From positions 1-64,000 of the forward strand of contig JBCCWO010000019.1 in NCBI GenBank assembly GCA_039193455.1: 64,000 bases of DNA, given 5' to 3'. This stretch comes from JBCBGF01 sp039193455. Lineage in GTDB: Bacteria > Pseudomonadota > Alphaproteobacteria > Rhodobacterales > Rhodobacteraceae. The translations under genes and the position numbers were made by a program. This document shows, piece after piece, positions 51,556-59,235 of this stretch (position 1 is the stretch's first letter; each line of letters opens with the position of its first letter). Under the pieces are notes generated by a model. That model was not told the DNA's origin, did no database searches, and saw only the letters and a program-made list of their open reading frames with translations.

Positions 51556-52479
51556 ATGACTTCACACGCCACACATGCGGTGCCCGCAACCACGGCGCGC
51601 AGCACGCAAATCGCGATCCTTGCCATGGTCGCGGCCAGTGCGCTTGTCGCGATCACCATGCTGATCGCCAAGGCGCTGGGCCAGCCGCTGCAAGGGCAGG
51701 GGGCGTTGCACCCGATGATGGTCAGCGCGGGGCGGTTTGCCTTTGCACTCGTCGCGCTGTGTGTGGTGGTGGCGCTGCGCCCCGACCAGCGGCCCACCTT
51801 TGCGGGGACGCGCTATGATCTGCACATCGCCCGGTCGATCTGTGGCTGGCTTGGCGTGACCGCGATGTTCGCCGCCGCCGCCCGGATGCCATTGGCCGAG
51901 GCGACGGCGATCAGCTTTCTAAGCCCGCTGATCACCATGGGTCTGGCCATCCTTGTGCTCGGTGAACGCGCCACCGCGCGCAAGGGCGTTGCGGCCGCGC
52001 TTGCGCTGGCCGGGGCGCTGGCGCTCTTGCGCCCGGGGACCGAGGCCTTCCACCCCGCAGCCCTCCTGGCGCTGCTTGCGGCAACGCTCATGGGCATCGA
52101 AGTCACCGTGATCAAGCGGCTGTCGGATACCGAACCGCCGATGCGCGTGCTCCTGATCAACAACGTCATCGGCGCGACCATCGCCGTCTTTGCGGCCAGC
52201 TTCGTCTGGACCACGCCTTCTGCTCTGCAATGGGCGCTGCTGATCCTGCTTGGCGTCATCATGGTCTCGGCGCAGGCCTCGTTCATTCAGGCAATGAAAC
52301 GCGCCCCGGCCAGCCTTGTGGTGCCGGTCTTCTACATCACGCTCGCCTTCGCCGCGATCTATGACTTCGCGATTTTCGGCGTGCGGCCCACCGGCATGGC
52401 GCTCGCGGGCAGCGCGCTGATCATTGCGGGCGCATGGATCTTGTCACGCGCGCCGGCTGAGGGCGCCAAGGCGCCCTAG
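51556..52479 (+). CDS. EamA/DMT-family transporter
   Basis: 307-residue inner-membrane protein with ten hydrophobic segments arranged as two EamA repeats. The first ends with AEATAISFLSPLITMGLAILVLGE, the second with VVPVFYITLAFAAIYDFAIFG. Family members export amino acids, metabolites or drugs; the substrate is unknown. The start ATG has only a weak ribosome site. Its stop overlaps the convergent small-protein gene by 4 bp. Confidence 0.9.
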   Translation: MTSHATHAVPATTARSTQIAILAMVAASALVAITMLIAKALGQPLQGQGALHPMMVSAGRFAFALVALCVVVALRPDQRPTFAGTRYDLHIARSICGWLGVTAMFAAAARMPLAEATAISFLSPLITMGLAILVLGERATARKGVAAALALAGALALLRPGTEAFHPAALLALLAATLMGIEVTVIKRLSDTEPPMRVLLINNVIGATIAVFAASFVWTTPSALQWALLILLGVIMVSAQASFIQAMKRAPASLVVPVFYITLAFAAIYDFAIFGVRPTGMALAGSALIIAGAWILSRAPAEGAKAP

Positions 52480-52889
52480 CTTGGCGGCATCGCCTCAATC
52501 GTCCCCGTGCCGCCGATCCGCGCCGCGCAATCGGCCTTGTCGGCAAACCCCGCATCGAACCGGCAGGCGCCCACCATGAACGCGTGCCGCTCCACGTCAT
52601 CACATGGGGCATTGGGCGTCTCGAACGTGGCCGTCGCGGTGCCGCCCGCGGGCACGTTCATGAACCAGGCGCCTTTGCTGCGTCCGACCTTTTCCGTTCC
52701 GATATAGGAATAGAAGTAACCGCTGATCTCGGTCAGCTGTTCATCGGTCTTGTTTTCCAGCTCAACCGTGATCTGGCAGTAATACTCTCGCAGCCCCGTG
52801 TCGGTGATCGTCAGGACATAGTCCTGCGCAAGCGCCGCGGCGGCGGCAAACGACAAGGGGATCGCCAGGGCGGCGGACCGTGTTCGCAT
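52476..52889 (-). CDS. Small secreted protein of unknown function
   Basis: 137 residues from ATG 52889, with GAGGAGA upstream. Signal peptide MRTRSAALAIPLSFAAAAALA, then a beta-rich domain beginning QDYVLTITDTGLREYYCQIT. Four Cys follow (near 36, 93, 107 and 119 by eye), likely forming disulphides. It looks like an immunoglobulin-like or FxLYD-like small domain. The 264-bp region between its start and the next gene shows no clear element beyond AT-rich promoter-like sequence. Confidence 0.65.
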   Translation of the reverse strand: MRTRSAALAIPLSFAAAAALAQDYVLTITDTGLREYYCQITVELENKTDEQLTEISGYFYSYIGTEKVGRSKGAWFMNVPAGGTATATFETPNAPCDDVERHAFMVGACRFDAGFADKADCAARIGGTGTIEAMPPS

Positions 52890-53153
52890 CGAAAGTCTCC
52901 TCATTTTTAGGCAACTGGACCGTTCACGCGGCACCCAGAGGGGCATTGAACGGCATGCGTCAAAAGTGCCGTAGACAAACCTGATCATATCACTCAGGAT
53001 TGTTTTGCCAAGTCAGGTCCGCCCCGGTCCCAGCCCGGCCAGCACTGCGCTGCCAGCAACATTTTCGCAAGATATCAGGGACAGAGATATGAGACGACCG
53101 GCCACTGTTTGCCCAACGCTTTTTGCACTGCACAGCGGCCGGAGGATGCGCGG

Positions 53154-53663
53154 ATGAGCTCGGATCGCAATCCCTGCTGCGGGCGCAGCGCCTCGCCCAA
53201 GGAAACCACCATCTCCGAAGCAGAGTATGACGAGATCGAGACGACGATCCTCGAAGTGGCCCGCTACTATTGGCAGACCTTCGCGATCCCGGAGTCGCAA
53301 AGCTGGCTCTTTGCCCTGCAACGCGCCGAGTCGCGCTTTCCCGGCCCGAACGGGGCCGAGCTCGGGCTTGAAACGCTCGCCGCCGTACAGGCGATGCGGA
53401 TGAGCCGCTCGTCCTGCTTTCGCTTCAACAACCCGTCCTGTGCCCACTGCGCGCGGATTGTCAGCGAACACGAACGGCAATTCATGAACATCTTTCAGGC
53501 GGTACGCGCCGGGCGCATGGGCCCGGCCAGAACCCACGCAATGATCCTGTGCGAAGGCAACGACACCGACAAGCTCATCCTGCGCATGCAGGCGCTTGCA
53601 AAGGTGGCTGTGCCCGAGCTTTCCAATGACGTGGTCAGCGAGAGCCACGCCCAGTTGGCCTGA
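53154..53663 (+). CDS. Conserved small cysteine-containing protein (iron-locus family, copy 1)
   Basis: 169-residue soluble alpha-helical protein from ATG 53154 (GGAGG upstream). N-terminal CCGR, then a helical region EAEYDEIETTILEVARYYWQ, followed by a Cys cluster SSCFRFNNPSCAHCARIV and SEHERQFMNIFQAVRAGR. I see a shared pattern with the proteins at 54433-54930 and 57178-57615 (C-x-C or C-A-H-C, then E-x-x-F and G-x-x-x-x-A-x-x-x-A). The Cys/His set could hold a metal or Fe-S cluster. No named function. A strong terminator follows. Confidence 0.6.
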   Translation: MSSDRNPCCGRSASPKETTISEAEYDEIETTILEVARYYWQTFAIPESQSWLFALQRAESRFPGPNGAELGLETLAAVQAMRMSRSSCFRFNNPSCAHCARIVSEHERQFMNIFQAVRAGRMGPARTHAMILCEGNDTDKLILRMQALAKVAVPELSNDVVSESHAQLA

Positions 53664-53676
53664 TGCGGCGCCAGCG

Positions 53677-53877
53677 ATGGTATCGCGATCAGCCAAACCC
53701 CCGCCGGCGCGCGTTTCAGACGCTGGTCTGAAGTCGGATCGGCTGGCGGGGGTTTTTTGGCGCGGGAATCCAGAGCGCGCCGCCTGGAAAGAATTCGCCC
53801 TGACCCTGATCGATCCTTTCTGGATGAGCGCGGCACGGCTCGAGGAGATGCAGGACCAGCTTGACGGGATGCCGTGA
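53677..53877 (+). pseudogene. Possible degenerate or overlapping copy of the 50-residue WKE protein
   Basis: Residues encoded at 53780-53877 read AAWKEFALTLIDPFWM then SAARLEEMQDQLDGMP. They align without gaps to CWKEVLQSSLDGRWDA DASLEAYFDRLEGG of the small protein at 54111-54263, keeping W-K-E, D, W, A, L-E, D, L and G. The only in-frame ATG (53677) would make a 66-residue protein whose N-terminal third runs through the terminator 53695-53758, and it has no ribosome site. The copy may have lost its 5' end, or may be a real gene overlapping the terminator. Confidence 0.45.
53695..53758 (+). terminator. Branched rho-independent terminator
   Basis: CCCCCGCC (53698-53705) pairs with GGCGGGGG (53745-53752), followed by TTTTTT. 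The enclosed 39 bases contain a second hairpin, TTCAGAC-GCTG-GTCTGAA, giving a three-way structure. It lies 35 bp after the cysteine-protein stop at 53663 and should end that transcript before the iron operon. Confidence 0.75.
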
Positions 53878-54000
53878 CATCCTGGCCCTTGGCAAGCTGC
53901 GGTAATTTCTGATTAAATTGATAAGATTTCGTGGCCGGGGCGCAACTATCGGCGCATCCTCTGCAAAACATGCAATTGCACCGCGACGAAACGCCATAGT

Positions 54001-54015
54001 TGATTGTTTTAGTCA
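54001..54015. promoter_or_regulatory. RirA-type iron-responsive box (IRO)
   Basis: TGATTGTTTTAGTCA fits the TGA-N9-TCA pattern described for RirA-regulated genes in alphaproteobacteria. It lies about 95 bp before the small ORF that leads the hemP operon. A near-match TGATTAAATTGATAA (53910-53924, one base off) lies 91 bp upstream. Expected effect: repression in iron-replete cells. The assignment is motif-based. Confidence 0.55.
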
Positions 54016-54110
54016 GGATTGACGCCCCCTGCAAAACAGCCCACAGTCAACATACACCCAGCCACCCAACGGGAAGCTCGGATCTGCGTGATGTTTCAGG
54101 AGCGTTCTCA

Positions 54111-54263
54111 ATGGATACCCCCAAACTCACTGTCGAGTATGGCCCCGACCGCATGCCTGCCAAGCCATGCTGGAAGGAAGTGCTGCAATCCTCGCTGGAT
54201 GGTCGGTGGGACGCCGACGCATCGCTTGAAGCGTATTTTGACCGGCTGGAGGGCGGAAAATGA
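54111..54263 (+). CDS. 50-residue WKE-motif protein
   Basis: Small basic/acidic cytosolic protein MDTPKLTVEYGPDRMPAKPC followed by WKEVLQSSLDGRW. CAGGAG stands 8 bases before the ATG. The stop overlaps the hemP ATG (ATGA), so it is the first gene of the haem-uptake operon downstream of the RirA-type box. A paralogous C-terminal segment lies at 53780-53877. Function unknown; its coupling to hemP suggests an iron or haem role. Confidence 0.7.
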   Translation: MDTPKLTVEYGPDRMPAKPCWKEVLQSSLDGRWDADASLEAYFDRLEGGK

Positions 54264-54436
54264 CCATCTCACAACCGATTCCAACGGTCACCGCGCCCAC
54301 CAAGGCCGAAGAAGAGATTCCCACCTACGACGCACGCGATATCGTCGCCGGCGGGGTGCAGGCGCGGCTCTTGCTGGACGAACAGGCCTATTGGCTGCGG
54401 ATCACCCGGGCCGGAAAGCTCATTCTCACCAAATGA
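54260..54436 (+). CDS. hemP: Hemin uptake protein HemP
   Basis: 58-residue protein whose C-terminal half YDARDIVAGGVQARLLLDEQ followed by AYWLRITRAGKLILTK is the conserved HemP domain; the N-terminal 20 residues are variable. HemP is a small regulator/accessory protein found with haem-uptake genes and induced under iron limitation. It overlaps the 50-residue gene and the following gene by 4 bp each. No haem receptor or transporter lies nearby in this window, so it acts with genes elsewhere. Confidence 0.88.
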   Translation: MTISQPIPTVTAPTKAEEEIPTYDARDIVAGGVQARLLLDEQAYWLRITRAGKLILTK

Positions 54437-54930
54437 CTGACAGCACCCGACAGCGCGGTGCGGCACTGGTCGGAACGGTGTCGAGCCTCTCACCGTGGGA
54501 GGCCGAGGTGGTGCACAGCCTGCGGCTGTGGTGCGCGGGCCCGGCCCGGCATATCGAATTCTGGAACCGTATGGTCAAATCCATCGGCCCCGGCCGAGCC
54601 CGCGAACAGATGGTGGCCTTTGACCAGCTTGTGCACACGCTTTCGTCCAACGCCCACCGCCCGCTGGTGCGCAAGCAGATCACCTGCCGCTGCATCTGCG
54701 CCGATGAGGCGATGTTCCTTCATCTTGTCAGCACCGCGTCCGAAGGGGACCTCCACGAAGCGGCCGCCGTCGCCGCCCTGATGGTGCCCGCCGCCCATGC
54801 CGAGCATGTGGCGATAATGGCCGCCAACGTGGGCGAGGTGATGCACGCGGTGCTCGACGGGGCGTCCGAACGCGCCATCCGGGCGCACCGGGCCGAGGCC
54901 CGCACAGACAACGTCGTACAACTTCACTGA
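54433..54930 (+). CDS. Conserved small cysteine-containing protein (iron-locus family, copy 2)
   Basis: 165-residue soluble helical protein, coupled to hemP by an ATGA overlap. It has a Cys-rich stretch QITCRCICADEAMFLHLVS after SNAHRPLVRK, then ASEGDLHEAAAVAALMVPAA. The pattern resembles the protein at 53154-53663 (a Cys pair/triplet, E-x-x-F, then G and spaced Ala) and, without the Cys, the one at 57178-57615. The N-terminal block LRLWCAGPARHIEFWNRMV adds one Cys. Possibly a metal- or haem-associated helper of the iron operon. Family name not recognised. Confidence 0.6.
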   Translation: MTDSTRQRGAALVGTVSSLSPWEAEVVHSLRLWCAGPARHIEFWNRMVKSIGPGRAREQMVAFDQLVHTLSSNAHRPLVRKQITCRCICADEAMFLHLVSTASEGDLHEAAAVAALMVPAAHAEHVAIMAANVGEVMHAVLDGASERAIRAHRAEARTDNVVQLH

Positions 54931-54956
54931 AAACTGCAAAAAAAGGACTGCAACCC

Positions 54957-56216
54957 ATGAAAACCACGTTTGCCATCGCGCTCGGCACGACAATGCTCGT
55001 CGCGCTCCCCGCTGTTGCGGACAAGGCAGCCGTTCTCGACACCTATGCCGACATCGCTCAGGCAAAGTATGAAGACAGCCTTATGACCGCCAAGACGCTG
55101 CAAGCCGCCGTCGACACGCTGATTGCCAGCCCCTCGGCCGAGGCGCTGGAAGCGGCCAAGCAGGCCTGGCTCGCCAGCCGCCCGTCCTATCAGCAATCCG
55201 AGGTCTATCGCTTTGGCAACGCCATCGTCGATGACTGGGAAGGCAAGGTGAACGCCTGGCCGCTGGATGAAGGTCTGATCGACTATGTCGACGTCTCTTA
55301 CGGCGGCGCGACGGATGAGAACGAATATGCCGTCCTCAACGTCGTCGCCACGCCCAGCTTCACGCTGGCCGGGACCGAGATTGACGCAACCACGATCACC
55401 CCCGAACTTCTGGAAGGCGCGCTGCACGAGGCGGACGGGGTCGAAGCGAACGTGGCCACCGGCTACCACGCCGTCGAATTCCTGCTGTGGGGCCAGGACC
55501 TCAACGGCTTTGGCCCCGGCGCGGGCCAGCGTCCGTGGACCGACTATGCCCAGGGCGATGCCTGCACCGGCGGCAATTGCGACCGCCGCGGCCAATACCT
55601 GAAGGCGGCAACCGACCTTCTCGTCTCAGACCTGGAGTGGATGGCGGCGCAATGGGCCGATGACGGCGCCGCGCGCGCCGAGGTGATGGCCGACGCGGAT
55701 GCGGGCATCGTTGCGATCCTCACCGGCATGGGCTCGCTCTCTTACGGCGAGCAGGCGGGTGAGCGCATGAAGCTTGGCGTTCTGCTGAACGACCCCGAGG
55801 AAGAGCATGACTGCTTTGCCGACAACACCCATAACAGCCATTTCTACGACGCGCTGGGCATCCGCAACGTCTACCTCGGCAGCTACACCCGCGCCGATGG
55901 CAGCGTGGTGAGCGGGCCGTCGCTCTCTTCGCTGGTGGCCGAGGTCGATGCCGATCTCGACATGGAACTGCGCGGCAAGCTTGACGCGACCATGTTCGAG
56001 ATGATCGAACTGAAGCTCGCCGCTGAAAAGGGCTTTGCCTATGACATGATGCTCGAACGCGGTAACGAAGCGGGCGAGGCGCTGATCATGGGCGCGGTCG
56101 ATGCGCTGGTCGATCAAACCCGCTCGATAGAGCGAGTTGTCGCAGTCCTCGGGGTTGACGCAATCGACTTTGAAGGCTCCGATAGCCTCGACAACCCGGA
56201 CGCTGTGTTCGAGTAA
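54957..56216 (+). CDS. irpA: Imelysin-family iron-regulated protein (IrpA-like, M75)
   Basis: 419-residue secreted protein. Signal peptide MKTTFAIALGTTMLVALPAV ends at ADK or just before. The imelysin HxxE motif is GYHAVEFLLWG, with GPGAGQRPWTDYAQGDACTG after it, and a late GIRNVYLGSYTRADG. Imelysins are periplasmic or surface proteins induced by iron starvation; binding of iron or haem is suspected. AAAAAGGA precedes the ATG. It ends the RirA-box operon, with an 18-base hairpin after it. Confidence 0.9.
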   Translation: MKTTFAIALGTTMLVALPAVADKAAVLDTYADIAQAKYEDSLMTAKTLQAAVDTLIASPSAEALEAAKQAWLASRPSYQQSEVYRFGNAIVDDWEGKVNAWPLDEGLIDYVDVSYGGATDENEYAVLNVVATPSFTLAGTEIDATTITPELLEGALHEADGVEANVATGYHAVEFLLWGQDLNGFGPGAGQRPWTDYAQGDACTGGNCDRRGQYLKAATDLLVSDLEWMAAQWADDGAARAEVMADADAGIVAILTGMGSLSYGEQAGERMKLGVLLNDPEEEHDCFADNTHNSHFYDALGIRNVYLGSYTRADGSVVSGPSLSSLVAEVDADLDMELRGKLDATMFEMIELKLAAEKGFAYDMMLERGNEAGEALIMGAVDALVDQTRSIERVVAVLGVDAIDFEGSDSLDNPDAVFE

Positions 56217-56236
56217 ACCCAACGCCGCCAGGCACG

Positions 56237-56254
56237 GGCGGCCGCTGGGCCGCC
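56237..56254 (+). terminator. Hairpin after irpA
   Basis: GGCGGCC, loop GCTG, GGCCGCC: a 7-bp stem 21 bp after the irpA stop and 21 bp before the DUF1289 gene. A T-run is lacking, so it may attenuate rather than end transcription. Confidence 0.4.
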
Positions 56255-56275
56255 TTCACCCAGACGAGGTCATGC

Positions 56276-56545
56276 ATGGGAAAGAAAAAGAAGGTCCCAT
56301 CGCCCTGTATCGATGTGTGCAAATTCCGGCGCGCCGGGCACTGCATCGGCTGTTCGATGACGAAGTCACAGAAAAAGATGTTCAAAGGGCTGAAGCGCCC
56401 CGAACATCAGGCCGCCTTTGTCGAGATGCTGGTTCACCAGCAAAACAGCATGGGCAAATACCGGCACTGGGCCCCGGCCTTTGCGCGAAAATGCCTCAAG
56501 AAGGGCGTCCACCCCCCGATCAAGCACCTCGCAAGGGTGGGCTAG
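56276..56545 (+). CDS. DUF1289 family protein
   Basis: 89 residues with the DUF1289 signature SPCIDVCKFRRAGHCIGCSM: four Cys spaced C-x3-C-x7-C-x2-C, followed by TKSQKKMFKG. The Cys set probably coordinates a metal or Fe-S cluster. The C-terminal part is basic. The ATG has GACGAGG about 10 bases upstream. Its location among iron genes fits a metal-linked role, but none is established. Confidence 0.85.
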   Translation: MGKKKKVPSPCIDVCKFRRAGHCIGCSMTKSQKKMFKGLKRPEHQAAFVEMLVHQQNSMGKYRHWAPAFARKCLKKGVHPPIKHLARVG

Positions 56546-56553
56546 AACGCGAA

Positions 56554-56574
56554 CCGCGCCCCGGTGGGGCGCGG
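56554..56574. terminator. Bidirectional hairpin between DUF1289 and dps
   Basis: CCGCGCCCC, loop GGT, GGGGCGCGG: a perfect 9-bp GC stem in the 50-bp space between two converging genes. Position and stability suggest a two-way terminator even though neither side has a long T-run. Confidence 0.55.
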
Positions 56575-56595
56575 ATCAAAGCAGAGCGCTGCGCC

Positions 56596-57066
56596 TTAGC
56601 TCAGGTGCGAGCGTAGCATCCAGGCAAACTTTTCATGCGTCTGACCGCGTGCGATGCACAGGTCTTCGGTCAGCGTGTCGCCATGCGCCGCAGCACGTTC
56701 GCCGCAGCCCGCCAGCGTCGTGGCCAGCGTCTCTTGCGCGACCTGCATCGCTTTGATCATCTCCTGATCGCTGGCGTGGCCGTCATGCTCTTTCACTTTC
56801 GAACGCTCCAGCATGCCCGACAGCATGCCCTCGGCATGCGCGTCAAGCGCCTTGATCCGTTCGGCCAGATCGTCCTGCGCCGTGAAGTGATCTTCGTAGA
56901 TCTCCTGGAACAGCGTGTGCAGCGGCCCGAACGCCATGCCAGTCACGTTCCAGTGGAAATTCTGCGCGAGCATGGTGGTGACCGCGGTTTCCGCGACCGA
57001 CTGGTTCAGCGCGTCTACAATTTCGGTTTGTGCATCGGTGGACAACGCAGCGGCAGTCTGTGTCAT
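56596..57066 (-). CDS. dps: Dps/ferritin-like DNA-protection protein
   Basis: 156-residue Dps-fold protein. The ferroxidase region is QNFHWNVTGMAFGPLH followed by TLFQEIYEDH and AQDDLAERIKALD. His 38, His 50, Asp 65 and Glu 69 occupy four of the canonical positions. The fifth, normally Asp or Glu four residues after the second His, is Gln 54, with Glu 55 beside it. Dps shells oxidise and store iron and shield DNA. An Irr-type box 100 bp upstream (57166-57182) suggests iron control. Confidence 0.9.
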   Translation of the reverse strand: MTQTAAALSTDAQTEIVDALNQSVAETAVTTMLAQNFHWNVTGMAFGPLHTLFQEIYEDHFTAQDDLAERIKALDAHAEGMLSGMLERSKVKEHDGHASDQEMIKAMQVAQETLATTLAGCGERAAAHGDTLTEDLCIARGQTHEKFAWMLRSHLS

Positions 57067-57165
57067 GCCTTGCTCCCGTAATTACCATTTCTATAGATGG
57101 CTAGCTGGCGGCGGCTTGCTGGCCTGCCGACGACATAACACTGTAATTCGCCGTGCCAAGGCCTT

Positions 57166-57182
57166 TTTAGAAATATTCTAAA
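57166..57182. promoter_or_regulatory. Irr box / iron control element
   Basis: TTTAGAAATATTCTAAA is a perfect 17-bp palindrome (TTTAGAA-ATA-TTCTAAA) that matches the iron control element bound by Irr in alphaproteobacteria. It lies 100 bp upstream of dps and covers the stop codon of the minus-strand gene ending at 57178. Irr would repress ferritin-type genes when iron is scarce. The assignment is from the motif alone. Confidence 0.75.
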
Positions 57183-57615
57183 TCTTACAAAATTGCTCGG
57201 ACATCGAGCGGATCAAAAACCCGATATTGCGCCGCGCAAGAGGGGCCACGCGCGAGCGCAGCAGAAAGTCGAAACTGTCGCCGTTCCCGGCGTCTGCGGC
57301 CGCGATCAGGCGAATAATCCACGCCTCGTCAAAGGTCACTTCCGCGACACCCGGGCGCAGGATTTTCGGCGCCCTGCCAATGGCTTCCGGCAGGCACTTC
57401 ATGAACGCTTCGGCATGCGCCGCCTTGGCAATCGTCCTGTCGACGGACAAAAGTGCGCAAGCTTCAAACAGGTCGGCCCGCGCCGCCGCCCGGCAATCAA
57501 GCGCCACAAGACGCAGCTGATTGAGAATGGCGCGCGACCGCTCATCCAACGTCACCGGTGCGGGTGCGGTGAACCCGTGTCCGGTCTCTGCGCTGACGGC
57601 GGTAAGTGCAACCAT
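57178..57615 (-). CDS. Conserved small helical protein (iron-locus family, copy 3)
   Basis: 145 residues from ATG 57615 (AGGAAA upstream). Helical throughout: ERSRAILNQLRLVALDCRAA, AHAEAFMKCLPEAIGRAPK, then TFDEAWIIRLIAAADAGNGD and SFDFLLRSRVAPLARR. It lacks the Cys cluster of the two other proteins but keeps their helix pattern (E-x-x-[FI], A-x-x-x-G, spaced Ala/Arg). It diverges from the di-haem oxidoreductase operon (108 bp). Function unknown. Confidence 0.6.
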   Translation of the reverse strand: MVALTAVSAETGHGFTAPAPVTLDERSRAILNQLRLVALDCRAAARADLFEACALLSVDRTIAKAAHAEAFMKCLPEAIGRAPKILRPGVAEVTFDEAWIIRLIAAADAGNGDSFDFLLRSRVAPLARRNIGFLIRSMSEQFCKI

Positions 57616-57723
57616 TCGACGTTTCCTGCGACACCCGAACCGCGCAACGGCGCGCAATTGGGCTTTCCAATCCTGACCAGAAATATAAGGTATTCGGTGG
57701 AATGCAATCGTTTTAGGGGCGAC

Positions 57724-59235
57724 ATGCGGTCACTATTGCTCGTGTTGTTGGTGAGCGTCACTGCGCCCGCCGGCGCGGTAGAGTTGCAGGATCTGCATCT
57801 CGACGTGATCGCGCGCACGCCCGCGGAAACCGAACGCATCAGCGCCGTCACCGCGCCCACAACCGACTTCTCCAAGCCCGAGCGGTTCGAAACCAATGCC
57901 GGCGGGGCAGGGACGGTGCAGGCGCGCCGCCCGGAAGAGGCCTTCAACCTTGTTACCGGTAACATCACGCTCGATCGTGAGATCGATTTTGAGCTTGGCC
58001 GCGCCATGTTCGAAAAGCTCTGGGTCTCTTCGCCATCCTCGACGCGCGCCTCCGATGGTCTCGGCCCGCTCTTCAACGCCCGCTCGTGCCAGCGCTGCCA
58101 CCTCAACAATGGCCGCGGGCACGCCCCCGCAGGGCCAGAGGACAGCCGCGTTTCCATGCTCATGCGCCTCTCGATCCCCGACGGCGCACAAGCCCGCGCC
58201 GATGCCGAGCTCTACCTCGCCACGCTGCCCGAACCGACCTACGGCGCCCAGCTTCAGGACCTCGGCATCCCCGGCATCCGCGAAGAGGGGCGCTTTGCTG
58301 TCAGCTATGAAGAGGTCACCGTCACGCTGTCTGACGGCGAGGTCGCCCATCTCAGAAAGCCGACCTATTCCGTTGAAAACCTTGGCTACGGTGCGCTGCA
58401 CCCCGATACGATGTTCAGCCCCCGTGTGGCCCAGCAGATGATCGGCCTCGGCCTGCTTGACGCGATCCCCACCGCCGACATCCTCGCCCAAGCCGATCCG
58501 GACGACCTGGACGGCGATGGTATCTCGGGCCGTGCGCAGATCGTGGTCTCCCGCGAATACGACGCGCCGATGCTTGGCCGTTTCGGGCATAAAGCAGGTC
58601 AACCAACGCTGCGCCAGCAAACCGCCGCGGCGTTCCATGGCGATATCGGGATTTCCTCGACGATCTTCCCGACCGGCTATGGCGAATGCACCGTGCATCA
58701 GGAACGCTGCCGCCTCGCGCCCGACGGCAACACGGATCACCATGACAATGCCGAGGTCGGCGATGTCGCGCTGGATCTCACCACGTTTTACGCTGCAAAC
58801 CTCGCCGTCCCCGCCCGCCGCGATGTGGACGACCCCCAGGTGCTGCGGGGCAAGCGGGTGTTTTACGAGACCGGGTGCATCGCCTGCCACACCCCGAAAT
58901 TCGTCACCCACCGTCTGGATGACCCGCCCGAGCAAAGTTTTCAGCTGATCTGGCCCTATACCGATCTTTTGCTGCACGACATGGGGCCGGGCCTTGCCGA
59001 CAACCGCCCCGAAGCCCGCGCGAACGGGCGCGAATGGCGCACGCCGCCGCTGTGGGGGATCGGGCTGACGCAGGAAGTCTCTGGCCACGCCACGTTCCTC
59101 CATGACGGGCGCGCGCGTTCGCTTCTGGAAGCCGTGCTCTGGCACGGGGGCGAGGCGGAGGCCCAGAAAAACCGCGTGGTCGCGATGCCCAAGGCCGACC
59201 GCGCCGCCCTGATCCGCTTTTTGGAGAGCTTGTGA
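57724..59235 (+). CDS. Di-haem oxidoreductase (DUF1111, c-type cytochrome)
   Basis: 503-residue secreted protein. Signal peptide MRSLLLVLLVSVTAPAG ends near AVE. Two c-haem sites are SCQRCH (122-126) and GCIACH (about 386-390). Between them lie a DPDDLDGDGISGR metal-binding-like turn and GRFGHKAGQPTLRQQTA. The C-terminal TPPLWGIGLTQEVSGHATFL block is typical of the DHOR/peroxidase-like family. It starts at ATG 57724, with AGGGGC upstream. Cotranscribed with imelysin 2 and the DUF1513 gene. Confidence 0.88.
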   Translation: MRSLLLVLLVSVTAPAGAVELQDLHLDVIARTPAETERISAVTAPTTDFSKPERFETNAGGAGTVQARRPEEAFNLVTGNITLDREIDFELGRAMFEKLWVSSPSSTRASDGLGPLFNARSCQRCHLNNGRGHAPAGPEDSRVSMLMRLSIPDGAQARADAELYLATLPEPTYGAQLQDLGIPGIREEGRFAVSYEEVTVTLSDGEVAHLRKPTYSVENLGYGALHPDTMFSPRVAQQMIGLGLLDAIPTADILAQADPDDLDGDGISGRAQIVVSREYDAPMLGRFGHKAGQPTLRQQTAAAFHGDIGISSTIFPTGYGECTVHQERCRLAPDGNTDHHDNAEVGDVALDLTTFYAANLAVPARRDVDDPQVLRGKRVFYETGCIACHTPKFVTHRLDDPPEQSFQLIWPYTDLLLHDMGPGLADNRPEARANGREWRTPPLWGIGLTQEVSGHATFLHDGRARSLLEAVLWHGGEAEAQKNRVVAMPKADRAALIRFLESL

